DNA of 42,100 bases from an uncultured beta proteobacterium. GTDB lineage: Bacteria > Pseudomonadota > Gammaproteobacteria > Burkholderiales > SG8-41. The stretch covers positions 1 to 42,100 of the forward strand of contig CAITMU010000161.1 in the NCBI GenBank assembly GCA_903893565.1, read 5' to 3'. The notes under the pieces are model-generated. The model was not told where the DNA came from. It was given only the letters and a program-made list of their open reading frames with translations, and searched no databases. The first letter of the stretch is position 1; every line of letters starts with the position of its first letter. A program made the position numbers and the translations under genes. Positions 10,586-19,650 of this stretch are shown here, one piece after another.

Positions 10586-11932
10586 ATGAGCACAGCCAGT
10601 CAATCGTTAGCACGCTACGCTACTGAATTAAAATACGAGCACTTACCGCCCGAGGTGATTGAGCGCACCAAAGATTGCCTGATAGATACCGTTGCTGCTT
10701 GTGTGCTGGGCGCTCAGATGCCATGGACCCAAACGGTGATTGAATACGCCCGACGCAATAGTGCCCCAGGCCAATGTAGCGTGATGGGAACGCCACTAAA
10801 AGTGCGCGCCCCGTTTGCCTGTCTTTGCAATGGAGCAGCAGCGCATGGATTTGAATTGGATGCATTGTGTGAGCCCAGTGTGGGGATGCACCCGAGCGCA
10901 GCCTTAGGTGTGCCAGGACTGAGTGTGGCGCAGGGACGAAAAAAAAGTGGTAAAGAGTTAATTGAAGCCTTTGTAGCGGGTTTCGAGGTTTTGTATCGTA
11001 TTGGTCAGGCCACGCACCATTCCCCAGAAAAACTCGGTTTTCATGCTCCGGGCGTGATGGGGGTGTATGGCGTTTCGACGGTTGTGGCCAAATTATTCAA
11101 TGAAACCGCTGAACAGATGGCGCATGCCTATGGTATTGCAGGCTCGATGAGTTCAGGCTTGATGGAGTTTTCTCAAAGTGGGGGTATCGTTAAGCGCTTA
11201 CACTTAGGTCGTGCAGCCGAGGGTGGGTTTTTGGCAGCGGCTTTGGCCCGTGACGGCTATACCGGACCTAGCGAAGTATTGGAAGGAAAATACGGGTCTT
11301 TGAGTGTGTATTGTGAAGGCGCACAGCCGGAATACCTGACCCGTGATTTAGGTGTGGTGTGGCACACCATGAAAACCAAATTTAAACGCTTTGCCTGTCA
11401 TGCCAATGCCCAGGTGCCTGTCACATTAGCCTTGGATTTAAAGCAAAGCAACGGCATTAATGGTAATGACATCGAGAGCATTGTGATGGGGGTTAATGAA
11501 AAGTCGATTAGCCATCACAACATTGCCGAACCAGTTGATTTGGCAATGGCCCAATACAGCGTTCCTTTTAGTACCGTATTGGCTTTCTTTTTTGATCCTA
11601 CGGATCCGTGGGTGTTTTGTGATAAAAATGTCCACGATCCGCGTTTAAGAGCGCTTTCCAAGGCGACTCGCTTGGAGCCTTTGGTCCCCCAAGCGCATCA
11701 ATCGGGCATGGCTACGCGCTTAAGCGTGAAGCTAAAAGATGGAAGAACTTTAGTGGCAGAAGCCGATAATTTTAAGGGCACACCGAGCATGCCCCTGAAA
11801 CGGGGGGAATTGTTGGAGAAATATTTAAAATTAACGGCGCATCGTGAACGCCCTAAAGCCGAGCGATTGTTTTCTCAGTTAGCTGAGCTAGAACGGGTAA
11901 AAGATGTCAGCCAGTTGGATTTTTCATTATAA
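10586..11932 (+). CDS. MmgE/PrpD-family protein
   Basis: This 448-aa protein belongs to the MmgE/PrpD superfamily (2-methylcitrate dehydratase, cis-aconitate decarboxylase, iminodisuccinate epimerase). N-terminal helical sequence LPPEVIERTKDCLIDTVAACVLG is typical, as is HGFELDAL (about 92-99), ATHHSPEKLGFHAPGVMGVYG (about 143-163) and a later KTKFKRFACHANAQVP segment. No other prp genes lie nearby, so methylcitrate is not implied and the substrate is unknown. I chose ATG 10586 rather than 10577 because AGAGGA ends 8 nt before it. A Bug gene starts 2 bp after its stop. Confidence 0.9.
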   Translation: MSTASQSLARYATELKYEHLPPEVIERTKDCLIDTVAACVLGAQMPWTQTVIEYARRNSAPGQCSVMGTPLKVRAPFACLCNGAAAHGFELDALCEPSVGMHPSAALGVPGLSVAQGRKKSGKELIEAFVAGFEVLYRIGQATHHSPEKLGFHAPGVMGVYGVSTVVAKLFNETAEQMAHAYGIAGSMSSGLMEFSQSGGIVKRLHLGRAAEGGFLAAALARDGYTGPSEVLEGKYGSLSVYCEGAQPEYLTRDLGVVWHTMKTKFKRFACHANAQVPVTLALDLKQSNGINGNDIESIVMGVNEKSISHHNIAEPVDLAMAQYSVPFSTVLAFFFDPTDPWVFCDKNVHDPRLRALSKATRLEPLVPQAHQSGMATRLSVKLKDGRTLVAEADNFKGTPSMPLKRGELLEKYLKLTAHRERPKAERLFSQLAELERVKDVSQLDFSL

Positions 11933-11934
11933 AA

Positions 11935-12933
11935 ATGAATCGATTCCCTTTTCCCCAAGATTTTTTTAAAAACGCTGTTCATGGCGTGTTAGTGGGTATT
12001 GCCTTCATGGTGTGTCCGGCCTATGCATTGGAGACCTATCCTTCAAAGTCCGTGCGGGTGATTGCGGCCTTTCCGCCGGGTGGGTTTGTTGACTTAGGAG
12101 CGCGAGTCGTCTCGGTGGCCTTGGGGGCTGGGTTGGGGCAGTCCTTCGTGGTGGACAATAAGCCGGGTGCCGGTGGCATTGTGGGCACTGAAGTGGCTGC
12201 CCATGCGGCGCCTGATGGTTATACCTTGATTGTGGGTAGTGTTGGCACTCACGCGGTCAATCAAAGTTTATATAAAAAATTGCCCTATCACGTGACGAAT
12301 GATTTTTCTCCCGTAACGCGCTTGGCCGATGCCCCCAGTATTCTGGCTGTTCATCCGTCCTTACCTGTGAAAAATGTCTTGGGGTTGATTCGCTTGGCCC
12401 GTGAGCGGCCTAAGCAAATTTTATATGCGTCGGCTGGATCCGGAACTTCAACCCATTTGGCTGCGGTTTTGTTTGAAAACCTAGCCGGTATTCAATTGGT
12501 TCATGTGCCTTATAAAGGGGGAGGGCCTGCGATTGTGGATGTGTTATCGGGTCAGGTGCCAGTGACATTTGGTACGGCCGCTTCGGTATCTGCCCATACT
12601 AAAAATAATCAACTCAGAGCGCTGGCGGTCACAGCTGGGCAGCGTTCCATGGTATTGCCAGATTTACCCACCATGGCGGAAAGTGGATTGCCAGGTTATG
12701 AAATGTTGAATTGGTTGGGTTTATTTGCCCCAGCTCACACATCGCAGGCCATCATTGAGCGGCTCAATCAGGAGGCGATGAGGGTGTTGCGCTTATCGGA
12801 AGTGCGTGAGCGTTTAAACGCGGCAGGTGCAGAACCTTCAGCACTGGAAACAAAGGCCTTTGTTTTATTTGCCCAACAAGAAGTCCTGAAATGGTCTAAA
12901 GTAGTATCCAACACTCGTATGAGTGCGGATTGA
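11935..12933 (+). CDS. Bug/TctC-family periplasmic solute-binding protein
   Basis: The product is 332 aa with a rather long signal peptide (hydrophobic core about 17-30, likely cut after AYA, before LETYPSK). Family motifs are PPGGFVDLGAR, VVDNKPGAGGIVGTE, APDGYTL, KLPYHVTNDFSPV, GSGTSTHLA, HVPYKGGGPAIVD, TMAESGLPGYE and LFAPAHTS. Only 2 bp separate it from the PrpD-like gene, so translation is probably coupled and the binding protein probably delivers that enzyme's substrate or a precursor. No TctA/TctB follows. Confidence 0.94.
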   Translation: MNRFPFPQDFFKNAVHGVLVGIAFMVCPAYALETYPSKSVRVIAAFPPGGFVDLGARVVSVALGAGLGQSFVVDNKPGAGGIVGTEVAAHAAPDGYTLIVGSVGTHAVNQSLYKKLPYHVTNDFSPVTRLADAPSILAVHPSLPVKNVLGLIRLARERPKQILYASAGSGTSTHLAAVLFENLAGIQLVHVPYKGGGPAIVDVLSGQVPVTFGTAASVSAHTKNNQLRALAVTAGQRSMVLPDLPTMAESGLPGYEMLNWLGLFAPAHTSQAIIERLNQEAMRVLRLSEVRERLNAAGAEPSALETKAFVLFAQQEVLKWSKVVSNTRMSAD

Positions 12934-13125
12934 TTGATTTATTACTGTCAATTCGAGGATTTCCAGTTTATATTAGTACAAGGTTTTTGGTAGGTTGTGA
13001 AATGATTTGATTCAAGTTTATGGGTAGGGACTTGAAATTTGGCCATGAACCCACATGTGCTAGAGGTGAGTGCGTTATAGGGATGTTTTATTTTTTTAAC
13101 GCGATACCAGCACGGAGAGATTTTT

Positions 13126-13359
13126 ATGAACGTTGTTTATAACAGTGAAAATTACTATGTTGTTGAATATGCCGAACATATGGGGTTTGAGCTGGTAGAC
13201 AAATTAGGTCGACGAAGTGCCTTCTTTTATGGTGATTCTGCCCAACGTTTTGCTGAGTCCATTAACGGAGCTATTGCCCAAGATGCTTCTCGAGAGTTGA
13301 TTGATGAATTCTTGGGTAATTTCGGGGATTTAATGGGTCAACCCCTCGTTTTACATTAA
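13126..13359 (+). CDS. DUF3567 family protein
   Basis: This is a 77-aa soluble acidic protein. The opening MNVVYNSENYYVVEY, the GFELVDKLGRR strand and the ending DEFLGNFGDLMGQPLVLH match DUF3567, a family I know from Burkholderiales and relatives; its function is unknown. A GGAGA ribosome site precedes the ATG. It stands alone, converging with the aldolase gene. It is useful mainly as a lineage marker. Confidence 0.88.
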   Translation: MNVVYNSENYYVVEYAEHMGFELVDKLGRRSAFFYGDSAQRFAESINGAIAQDASRELIDEFLGNFGDLMGQPLVLH

Positions 13360-13412
13360 TCCCGTAAAAGCCAATGGGTTGGTGGCTCCTGTGAATCCAT
13401 TTTTAGCCTAGG

Positions 13413-14171
13413 CTAGTCGAACCTTGACCATCCGGGTTCGTCACGATCTAAGAGTCTTTTAAGCGCTTCAAGATGGAGTTGGGCTTGTTGGCTTTGTTCC
13501 TGCATTTGCAAACCCGTTTTGAGGGCTATAGAGTCATCGATGATGTTTAGTGCTTTGCCAGTGCTCATGGCGAGCACTTGGAGTTGGCAGGCCCGTTCCA
13601 GATAATAAAGATCGTCAAAGGTGGCACTGACACTCGCGCCAACCACAATGACGCCATGATTGGCTAAAAATAATATATCAGCTAGACCCTGTGTATCCGT
13701 CTTGCCCATGCACTGGCTTAAACGACTGCCCTCCGATTCATCCAGTGCCAGCCCATTGTAGTGTTTGTCATAGGCGACACGATTGTAAAACTTCAAAGCG
13801 TTTTGGCTGCACCAGGCAAGCCCCATGGGAGTAATGGTGGTGAGTGCGGTGGCAAAGGGCATATGCGTATGCATAACACAGCGAGCCTGCGGGTGTTCAC
13901 GATGAATTGCGCTGTGGATAAAAAAAGCAGTGGGTTCGACTTCGTGTCGTCCCGCGATCTTGTCGCCTTTTTCGTTCACGATAACCAAATCGGCAGGTTT
14001 GATTTCTGACCAATGAAGGCCCTGGGGATTGATGAGGAACTGTTGCGCTTGGTGTGGTAAGGCCAAGCTAAAATGATTGCAAATACCCTCCCCTAGGCCC
14101 AGACGGGAGGCGCTACGTAGCGCGGCAGTTAAATCAATGCGGGCTTTTAATTCCTGGGGATCAGTGGTCAT
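13413..14171 (-). CDS. Class II aldolase/adducin-family protein
   Basis: The 252-aa protein has the zinc-dependent class II (fuculose/rhamnulose aldolase-like) fold. Metal ligands are visible as H101 and H103 (MHTHM) and H172 (LANHGVIV), with a candidate catalytic Glu at E79 (HEVEPT). The opening ...GLGEGICNHFSL matches family members annotated in aromatic and sugar-acid catabolism. The substrate is not determinable. It lies 82 bp downstream of the glycosyltransferase operon on the same strand and may be read through from it, though no functional link is evident. Confidence 0.92.
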   Translation of the reverse strand: MTTDPQELKARIDLTAALRSASRLGLGEGICNHFSLALPHQAQQFLINPQGLHWSEIKPADLVIVNEKGDKIAGRHEVEPTAFFIHSAIHREHPQARCVMHTHMPFATALTTITPMGLAWCSQNALKFYNRVAYDKHYNGLALDESEGSRLSQCMGKTDTQGLADILFLANHGVIVVGASVSATFDDLYYLERACQLQVLAMSTGKALNIIDDSIALKTGLQMQEQSQQAQLHLEALKRLLDRDEPGWSRFD

Positions 14172-14253
14172 AAAAGAGTATTAAAAAAGTAAGTATGTGG
14201 CTTGGGAAGTTCAAGGATATTAGCGGTATAGGGCACATGGCATGCGTTAGGTA

Positions 14254-15339
14254 TTAGGCGTTAAAAATACTAAAAACTTTTAACCCTTTTATTAAACGCT
14301 CAACGGGTAATTGTAATAAACAATCGCTATAGCTTTCAATGTGACGATCACAGCCTTCCAAGGTGCAGGGAACGCAAAGTCCTTGACCTTGTACGATGCT
14401 CACGTTGCCCTTCACTTGATCGCCGAAGCGATGCCAAGGATTCTCAAGAGCCCTCCACGAACAGGGCCAAGGCCCCCAGCGAACCGGGTCAGTGGGGCCA
14501 AATAAGGTGACCGTGGGCACTCCCAGAGAGGCGGCCAAATGGGTGACGGAGGTGTCAGGTCCGACGTAGGCGGCACTTTTTTTTATCAGCGCTGCTGTTT
14601 GACTTAAACTTAATTGACCCGCTAAATTGATACAAGCGGGTATTTGCAAAGCCAGGGCATTAACATACGTTTGCTCAGCTAATTCAGGGCCAGCGGTCAA
14701 AACCACTGTATAGGCTTGTTGGGTCAACCATTGGGCTAGCTTGACCCAACCTTGCATTTGCCACATTTTGTAATGAAATTTGGGATAAACATGAAGCACT
14801 ACAAAGCGTTGATGATCAATGGTTTGAATGTGTTGACTGACCAAACGCTCGTCCTCTTGAGACCAGTAAACCGATACCTTAGCAATGCTAGTGACTTGGA
14901 GTGGGGCTAATAAGGCCAAGTGGTTGAGTAACATATGCCGCTGGGTTGGCTCATAGGCCACCCAATCACTCAGAAGCCACTGCTTAAAGCGCGATTGCCG
15001 ATTGGCGAGAAGGAGTCCGAGACTTTTTTTCCCCGCTAAAAAAGCATATAAAGTCGGTCGATCTCCTGGTAGTAGTGATAAAGCCAGATCGTAACGTCGC
15101 CATAAAGAGCCGATCAATTTTAAATGTTTGAAAAACTGGGGTCTTTCCTCAATAGTATGAATACGATCGATTTCTGGATTATTTTTTAGCACTGCGGCCG
15201 TTGAACCGAAAACAAGAACATCAATAATCGCCGTGGGCCAAGCTTGACGCAGGGAGTGAATGACGGGTGTGGCAAGAATGACATCCCCGATGCGACGGGT
15301 GACGACAATAAGGATACGCTGCGGGAGGGAACTATTCAT
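14254..15339 (-). CDS. Glycosyltransferase family 9 (heptosyltransferase-like)
   Basis: The 361-aa GT-B protein resembles ADP-heptose:LPS heptosyltransferases (WaaF/WaaQ group). The N-terminal Rossmann domain starts RILIVVTRRIGDVILATPVIHSLR. The C-terminal domain has the nucleotide-sugar site YVGPDTSVTHLAASLGVPTVTLFGPTDPVRWGPW (about residues 258-291). A Cys-rich tail segment (LCVPCTLEGCDRH) is typical of heptosyltransferases. It overlaps the preceding GT2 gene by 4 bp (ATGA, 15336-15339), so it is the last gene of a coupled LPS-core operon. The exact acceptor is unknown. Confidence 0.9.
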   Translation of the reverse strand: MNSSLPQRILIVVTRRIGDVILATPVIHSLRQAWPTAIIDVLVFGSTAAVLKNNPEIDRIHTIEERPQFFKHLKLIGSLWRRYDLALSLLPGDRPTLYAFLAGKKSLGLLLANRQSRFKQWLLSDWVAYEPTQRHMLLNHLALLAPLQVTSIAKVSVYWSQEDERLVSQHIQTIDHQRFVVLHVYPKFHYKMWQMQGWVKLAQWLTQQAYTVVLTAGPELAEQTYVNALALQIPACINLAGQLSLSQTAALIKKSAAYVGPDTSVTHLAASLGVPTVTLFGPTDPVRWGPWPCSWRALENPWHRFGDQVKGNVSIVQGQGLCVPCTLEGCDRHIESYSDCLLQLPVERLIKGLKVFSIFNA

Positions 15340-16145
15340 AAATACTGATCTAATCCCAGTTCAGCTTGAATACGATGCCCATCTAAAAGTTTATTTAAGC
15401 GGATTTTATTTTCTTCTAATTGAGAGCGGTCATTGTCTTTGTGCCACAGGTGAAATACGGGTGCGGCAAAGCGAGCACTTTTATGCTGGACCCCTGCACG
15501 GATGAGTCGAATGACAAGATCACTGTCCTCCAAGCCCCAACCGGCATAGTTTTCATCAAAACCATTGACCCGCGCAAAATCTTGCTGGAATAAAGACAAA
15601 TTACATGTTTTCACTCCCCGCCAGCGTTTTGGTGCCCAATGCCGAGCCAGATCAAAGGGCGAGCGTATCAGCGGGATAAAACGGTTGATTTTTCCACTCA
15701 AGCGCGCTTGCATCCACTGCCTATAAGACCAGTGGTGGAGGGGAAGTGATTGGCTTAAGATTTGATGCGTGAAGGATTCTGATAACAAAATGCGGTTACC
15801 AGATAAAAAAAAGTGCGCTTTCGCTAGATTGCGATGAGCTTGAATAAAATGTGGATGCGCGATGCAGTCCCCATCAATGAAAATAAAGTAATCCGATTGG
15901 CTACGTGAGGCGGCCCGATTGCGCGCTGCACCCGCTCTGAACCCTCGGTCCTCTTGCCAAATGTGATGAATCTTAAAAGGGTAACGATCGAGGTGTTTCT
16001 CTATGAGGATTCGTGTCGCTTCATTGGAACCGTCATCGGCTATCAATACTTCAAATGGCATGACACTCTGATTGGCGAGAGACGATAACACAGCCTCCAA
16101 GGCATCAGGCCGGTTGTAAGTGGTAATGATAAGGGCGATTTTCAA
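15336..16145 (-). CDS. Glycosyltransferase family 2 with galactosyltransferase-type C-terminal domain
   Basis: The 269-aa GT-A enzyme opens with ALIITTYNRPDALEAVLSSL and LIADDGSNE and has the metal/nucleotide-binding DxD in FIDGDC (about residues 90-95). It ends in the NGFDENYAGWGLEDSDL block typical of the Glyco_transf_7C domain. It probably adds a sugar to LPS core or O-chain. The start is TTG at 16145, inside a TTGA overlap with the upstream gene; no in-frame ATG lies near. Such overlap implies translational coupling. Confidence 0.9.
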   Translation of the reverse strand: MKIALIITTYNRPDALEAVLSSLANQSVMPFEVLIADDGSNEATRILIEKHLDRYPFKIHHIWQEDRGFRAGAARNRAASRSQSDYFIFIDGDCIAHPHFIQAHRNLAKAHFFLSGNRILLSESFTHQILSQSLPLHHWSYRQWMQARLSGKINRFIPLIRSPFDLARHWAPKRWRGVKTCNLSLFQQDFARVNGFDENYAGWGLEDSDLVIRLIRAGVQHKSARFAAPVFHLWHKDNDRSQLEENKIRLNKLLDGHRIQAELGLDQYL

Positions 16146-16894
16146 TCTTGTTGTGACTCAAGCAACATTAACTTCAGGTAACGGTAGTAGGTGCCCTCAG
16201 CATTGGAGATGGCCAGCATAAAGCCCTCACGGCCGTCCAGAAAACCGGCTTTCAAAACATAGGTCCTCAAAAAAGCCCATAAGCCATGAAAGAGCGCTTT
16301 TTTTAAAGAGGAGCGTTTGCCTTGGGCAAAGCTTGAACGTGCACCCGCTGTGGAGTAGGCGTTTACTTTGCGTAAGACTTGTTCAAGATTGGTCATTGGA
16401 TCATGATGCAAAGGGTTACGTAGCCGTCCTTTAGGACCCTTTAGAATCAGTTTTTCGTGTACCGGATCCTCACTAAAACGTGCCTCACCGCGGCGAAATA
16501 AGCGTAAGACTGGATCAGGCCACCACCCCCCATGTCGCATCGTGCGGCCGCAGTATTGGGAAAGTCGGGGTAGGTCATATCCGTTATAGGGCTGCGCGGA
16601 TTGGATTAACGCTTCTATTTCAGCCCGTAATGGAGGGCTCACCCATTCATCATGATCAAGCGCTAAAACCCAATCACCGGTGGTGAGATCTAAGGCACGA
16701 TTTTTTTGAATACCGTAGCCCGGAAAATCCATGGTCTGATGCACTTTAATACCCAGTTGGCTACAGATCTCTAGCGTCTTATCGGTACTGCCGTTATCGA
16801 GCACGATAATTTCATCCGCCCATTGTACTGATTCGAGGCAACGTCGAATCAGTGGTTCGCCGTTAAAGACGATGATAGAAATCGATAGGGTCAT
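16142..16894 (-). CDS. LPS core glycosyltransferase of the WaaE/KdtX type (GT2)
   Basis: The 250-aa GT-A protein begins SISIIVFNGEPLIRRCLESV. It has VLDNGSTDKT and the DxD-like ALDHDEWVSPPL (about 80-92), then LPRLSQYCGRTMRHGGWWPDPVLRLFRR, a signature of the WaaE/KdtX subgroup that adds the first glucose to the core heptose in several Gram-negatives. The C-terminal helix KKALFHGLWAFLRTYVLKAGFLDG is also typical. I placed the start at ATG 16894; a TTG at 16924 would add ten residues without support. It is first in the three-gene operon. Confidence 0.9.
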   Translation of the reverse strand: MTLSISIIVFNGEPLIRRCLESVQWADEIIVLDNGSTDKTLEICSQLGIKVHQTMDFPGYGIQKNRALDLTTGDWVLALDHDEWVSPPLRAEIEALIQSAQPYNGYDLPRLSQYCGRTMRHGGWWPDPVLRLFRRGEARFSEDPVHEKLILKGPKGRLRNPLHHDPMTNLEQVLRKVNAYSTAGARSSFAQGKRSSLKKALFHGLWAFLRTYVLKAGFLDGREGFMLAISNAEGTYYRYLKLMLLESQQD

Positions 16895-16992
16895 GGTTAA
16901 AGGGCGTTGACGAGGTAGAACCAATGTTATCTAAAAAAGGTCTGTTTGGACGTCAGATGACTGAAGTTCATTGAAAATAACGGTGTTTATCC

Positions 16993-17958
16993 TTAATCCA
17001 ATTGTATGTGGGCAAATTGGGCGACTTTATTCCATTTTTGCATTTCAATTTTTAAAAATTGAGCAAACTCATCTGGCGCTATTCCAGAGGCCAAAGCCCC
17101 TTGTGCTAGAAATTTGTCTTTAATTTCTTGGCTTTTTAGCATACCCGCTAGAGCCTGATAAATTTTGTCAATAATCTCGTGGGGCGTGTTGGCAGGCATG
17201 GCGACGGATTGCCAGGAACTTCCATCAAAGCCTTTTACACCGCCTTCATCGACGGTGGGCAACTGAGGAAGTGGGGGGAAGTGTTCTTTGGTCGAAATGG
17301 CGATGGCTTTCATTTTTCCTGATTGGACATAGGGCAACACGGTCATGGCGGTATTAAAGGCTAATTGAATTTGCCCCGCAATTTGATCGACAACGGCAGG
17401 GGCTTGGCCCCGGTAGGGCACGTGGGTGAGAGAGGCCCCGCTCATGGCTTTAAACATTTCCATCAGCATGTGTGGACTGGTGCCATTGCCCGTGGAGGCA
17501 TAGCTTAATGCGCCGGGTTTAGATTTTGCCAGAGCAATGAGTTCTTTGACATTCTTAATGGGGAGGGCTGGGTGCACTGTCAGGAGGCTGGGCATCAGTG
17601 CCATTAATGTAATGGGACTAAAGTCTTTCAACGGATCAAATCCTAATTTCTTATAAATGGCAGGGGCAATACTTTGCGCCACAGTCAGCATACAAAGCGT
17701 ATAGCCATCGGCGGGGGCTTTGGCACACATTTCCGCACCAATATTGCCTCCCGCTCCGGCGCGGTTGTCGGGTATGACTTGAATATTAAAAACTTTAGCT
17801 AAGCGATCAGCCGCAGCTCTGCCCATCAGATCAGTGGGTCCACCCGGGGGAAAGGGGATAATAAAACGGATGGCCTTGTGGGGATAGTTTTGCGCAAGGC
17901 AAAAACTAGTCAGGCTAAGCAAGACAATGAGTCCTATCGCACGGATTTTAAAGGCCAT
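16993..17958 (-). CDS. Bug/TctC-family periplasmic solute-binding protein
   Basis: The protein is 321 aa from the ATG at 17958, which has AAAGGA 7 nt upstream; the TTG at 17964 is less likely. A signal peptide with core IGLIVLLSLTSFCLA precedes QNYPHKAIRFIIPFPPGGPTDLMGR. Other family motifs are DNRAGAGGNIGAE, PADGYTL, STGNGTSPHMLMEMF, HVPYRGQAPAVVDQIAGQ and LPTVDEGG. It is a single gene downstream of and codirectional with the LPS operon but separated by 98 bp. No partner enzyme is attached. Confidence 0.94.
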   Translation of the reverse strand: MAFKIRAIGLIVLLSLTSFCLAQNYPHKAIRFIIPFPPGGPTDLMGRAAADRLAKVFNIQVIPDNRAGAGGNIGAEMCAKAPADGYTLCMLTVAQSIAPAIYKKLGFDPLKDFSPITLMALMPSLLTVHPALPIKNVKELIALAKSKPGALSYASTGNGTSPHMLMEMFKAMSGASLTHVPYRGQAPAVVDQIAGQIQLAFNTAMTVLPYVQSGKMKAIAISTKEHFPPLPQLPTVDEGGVKGFDGSSWQSVAMPANTPHEIIDKIYQALAGMLKSQEIKDKFLAQGALASGIAPDEFAQFLKIEMQKWNKVAQFAHIQLD

Positions 17959-18215
17959 GTTCAATCCTTTATTATTTTACATTGCCCTAGTTTACCCGAC
18001 ATTCAGGATCGGGAAACAGCGTTATTGGTAGAAGCAAAAATTCCGATTTTTGCGGGTGAATCGATCCTTAGGGCGACCCGGATAGTCAAATCCCCAAAAA
18101 AGTAGTGCTGCTTTAGTCACTCCCAATAGTTAATAGATGCATTTGGGGGCTAGGCGAGTTGAATTTTTCTGATAAGCTTGTGGTTTATATTTCACTTGAT
18201 TAAGAAGGATTTTTT

Positions 18216-18605
18216 ATGGCACTGTCCTCGGAAGAACAAGGCGCTGAAGCTAAGATGGACGTCAATAATTTATATCGCGAAGAAATTGTGACGGATCGCC
18301 GTGTCGGCACCCTACGTATGATGACACCGATCAAAGGCGATGGTAGTTTGGATGAGAAGCGGGAAGTGATTTTTATGGGTGAAGCGCAGATCATGACACA
18401 GGCTGGCCCGATGCCGATTAATTTTGAAATTGAGGCAAAATCGCTTACGGAGGCCGTGGCTCAATTTGCAGAAGCAGCGCAACAAGGCGTTGAAAAAACA
18501 GTGCGTGAGTTGCAGGAATTACGCCGTCAACAGTCTTCCTCCATCGTGGTTCCAGGTTCGAGCGGGATGGGTGGAGGCTTGGGTAGTAAACTACAATTGC
18601 CATAA
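18216..18605 (+). CDS. Conserved small cytoplasmic protein of Burkholderiales type
   Basis: This is a 129-aa soluble protein with no signal peptide or membrane segment. The segments NLYREEIVTDRRVGTLR, VIFMGEAQIMTQAGPMPINFEIEAKSL and RELQELRRQQSSSIVVPG resemble a conserved hypothetical I recall from Bordetella-like genomes; the function is unknown. The middle is beta-rich, followed by a helix (about 75-105) and a Gly-rich tail. GAAGGA precedes the ATG at 18216. A Bug gene starts 20 bp downstream, so it leads a possible four-gene operon. Confidence 0.75.
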   Translation: MALSSEEQGAEAKMDVNNLYREEIVTDRRVGTLRMMTPIKGDGSLDEKREVIFMGEAQIMTQAGPMPINFEIEAKSLTEAVAQFAEAAQQGVEKTVRELQELRRQQSSSIVVPGSSGMGGGLGSKLQLP

Positions 18606-18625
18606 AAAAAAGGAAGAACCTATCC

Positions 18626-19609
18626 ATGAATTGGCATTTATGTATTCCAAGTGCATCAATCAGTGCGGCTTTACTGATCAGCGTCCCGGTTTACTCTCAG
18701 CAACGTTTAGTGGGAGATTATCCTAACAAAGCGGTGCGTCTGATCGTGCCTTTTGTGGCGGGGGGGCCCATGGATGTGATCGGGCGATTGGTCGGACAGA
18801 AGTTTTTCGCAGAGACGGGACAAAATTTCATTATTGATAATCGGGCAGGAGCCAGTAGTATTATTGGTTCAGACGCTGTGGCTAAAGCCGCACCCGATGG
18901 GTATACGATGCTACATACTTCAAGTGCCCATGCGATGCTCTCTTCCTTTAATAAATTGCCCTACGATCCGGTGCGCGATTTTGCTGCCATTACCCCGGGC
19001 GCGCGTACGGTGGGTTATTTGTTAAGCGTCCACCCTTCTTTGCCAGTGAAATCGTTAGCCGATTTGCTCTCGTTGGCGAAAAAAACACCAGGCGGATTAA
19101 ATCATGGTACCTCGGGCTATGGGGGCGTCTTGCATGTTGGCATGGAATTATTTAATGCTGCGGCAGGCATAAAAATGACGGCCGTGCAGTATAAGGGCGT
19201 CAGTCAGGTCGTGACAGATCTGGCCGGAGGTCATATCGATTTGGCGTTGTTGACTTCTTCCAATGCGGTGGCGATCACAAAGACGGGTAAAGTTCGAACC
19301 TTAGCCATTACGGGTTCAAAGCGCTGGGGGCAAATGCCCGATGTTCCTACGGTTGATGAGGGTGGGCTTAAGGGCTTTACCTATTATGCTTGGTATGGTT
19401 TTTGGTTTCCGGCGGGCACCTCACCCGAGTTGGTAGGGCGGATGCATGACGTGATAGCTAAAGCCGATGCGGACCCTGTGGTGATAACGCGTTTAGAGGA
19501 ATCGGGTTTTGAGCCTTATATACTATCTCCCGCTGACTTTACCAAGATAGTACAAAAAGAGATTGAATCGACCAAACGCATTGCCCAACGCTTAGGGGAA
19601 AAAATTTAA
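18626..19609 (+). CDS. Bug/TctC-family periplasmic solute-binding protein
   Basis: The 327-aa protein has a signal peptide (core SASISAALLISVPVYS, likely cut before QQR) and family motifs YPNKAVRLIVPFVAGGPMDVIGR, IDNRAGASSIIGSD, APDGYTML, NKLPYDPVRDF, HGTSGYGGVLHVGMELF and VPTVDEGGLKGFTYYAWYGF. It is followed 41 bp later by a ROK-family sugar kinase, an unusual partner for this family. The C-terminus lacks the common terminal Gly motif but length is normal. Confidence 0.94.
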   Translation: MNWHLCIPSASISAALLISVPVYSQQRLVGDYPNKAVRLIVPFVAGGPMDVIGRLVGQKFFAETGQNFIIDNRAGASSIIGSDAVAKAAPDGYTMLHTSSAHAMLSSFNKLPYDPVRDFAAITPGARTVGYLLSVHPSLPVKSLADLLSLAKKTPGGLNHGTSGYGGVLHVGMELFNAAAGIKMTAVQYKGVSQVVTDLAGGHIDLALLTSSNAVAITKTGKVRTLAITGSKRWGQMPDVPTVDEGGLKGFTYYAWYGFWFPAGTSPELVGRMHDVIAKADADPVVITRLEESGFEPYILSPADFTKIVQKEIESTKRIAQRLGEKI

Positions 19610-19650
19610 TCACTCTGCTAAACGAGACTGAGACCCTTTAGGGTTTTGAT

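Noticed and set aside
13405..13416. Perfect 12-nt palindrome TAGCCTAGGCTA at the end of the aldolase gene.
   Set aside because: No loop room and no T run in the minus-strand direction, so not a convincing terminator; palindromes of this size occur by chance.
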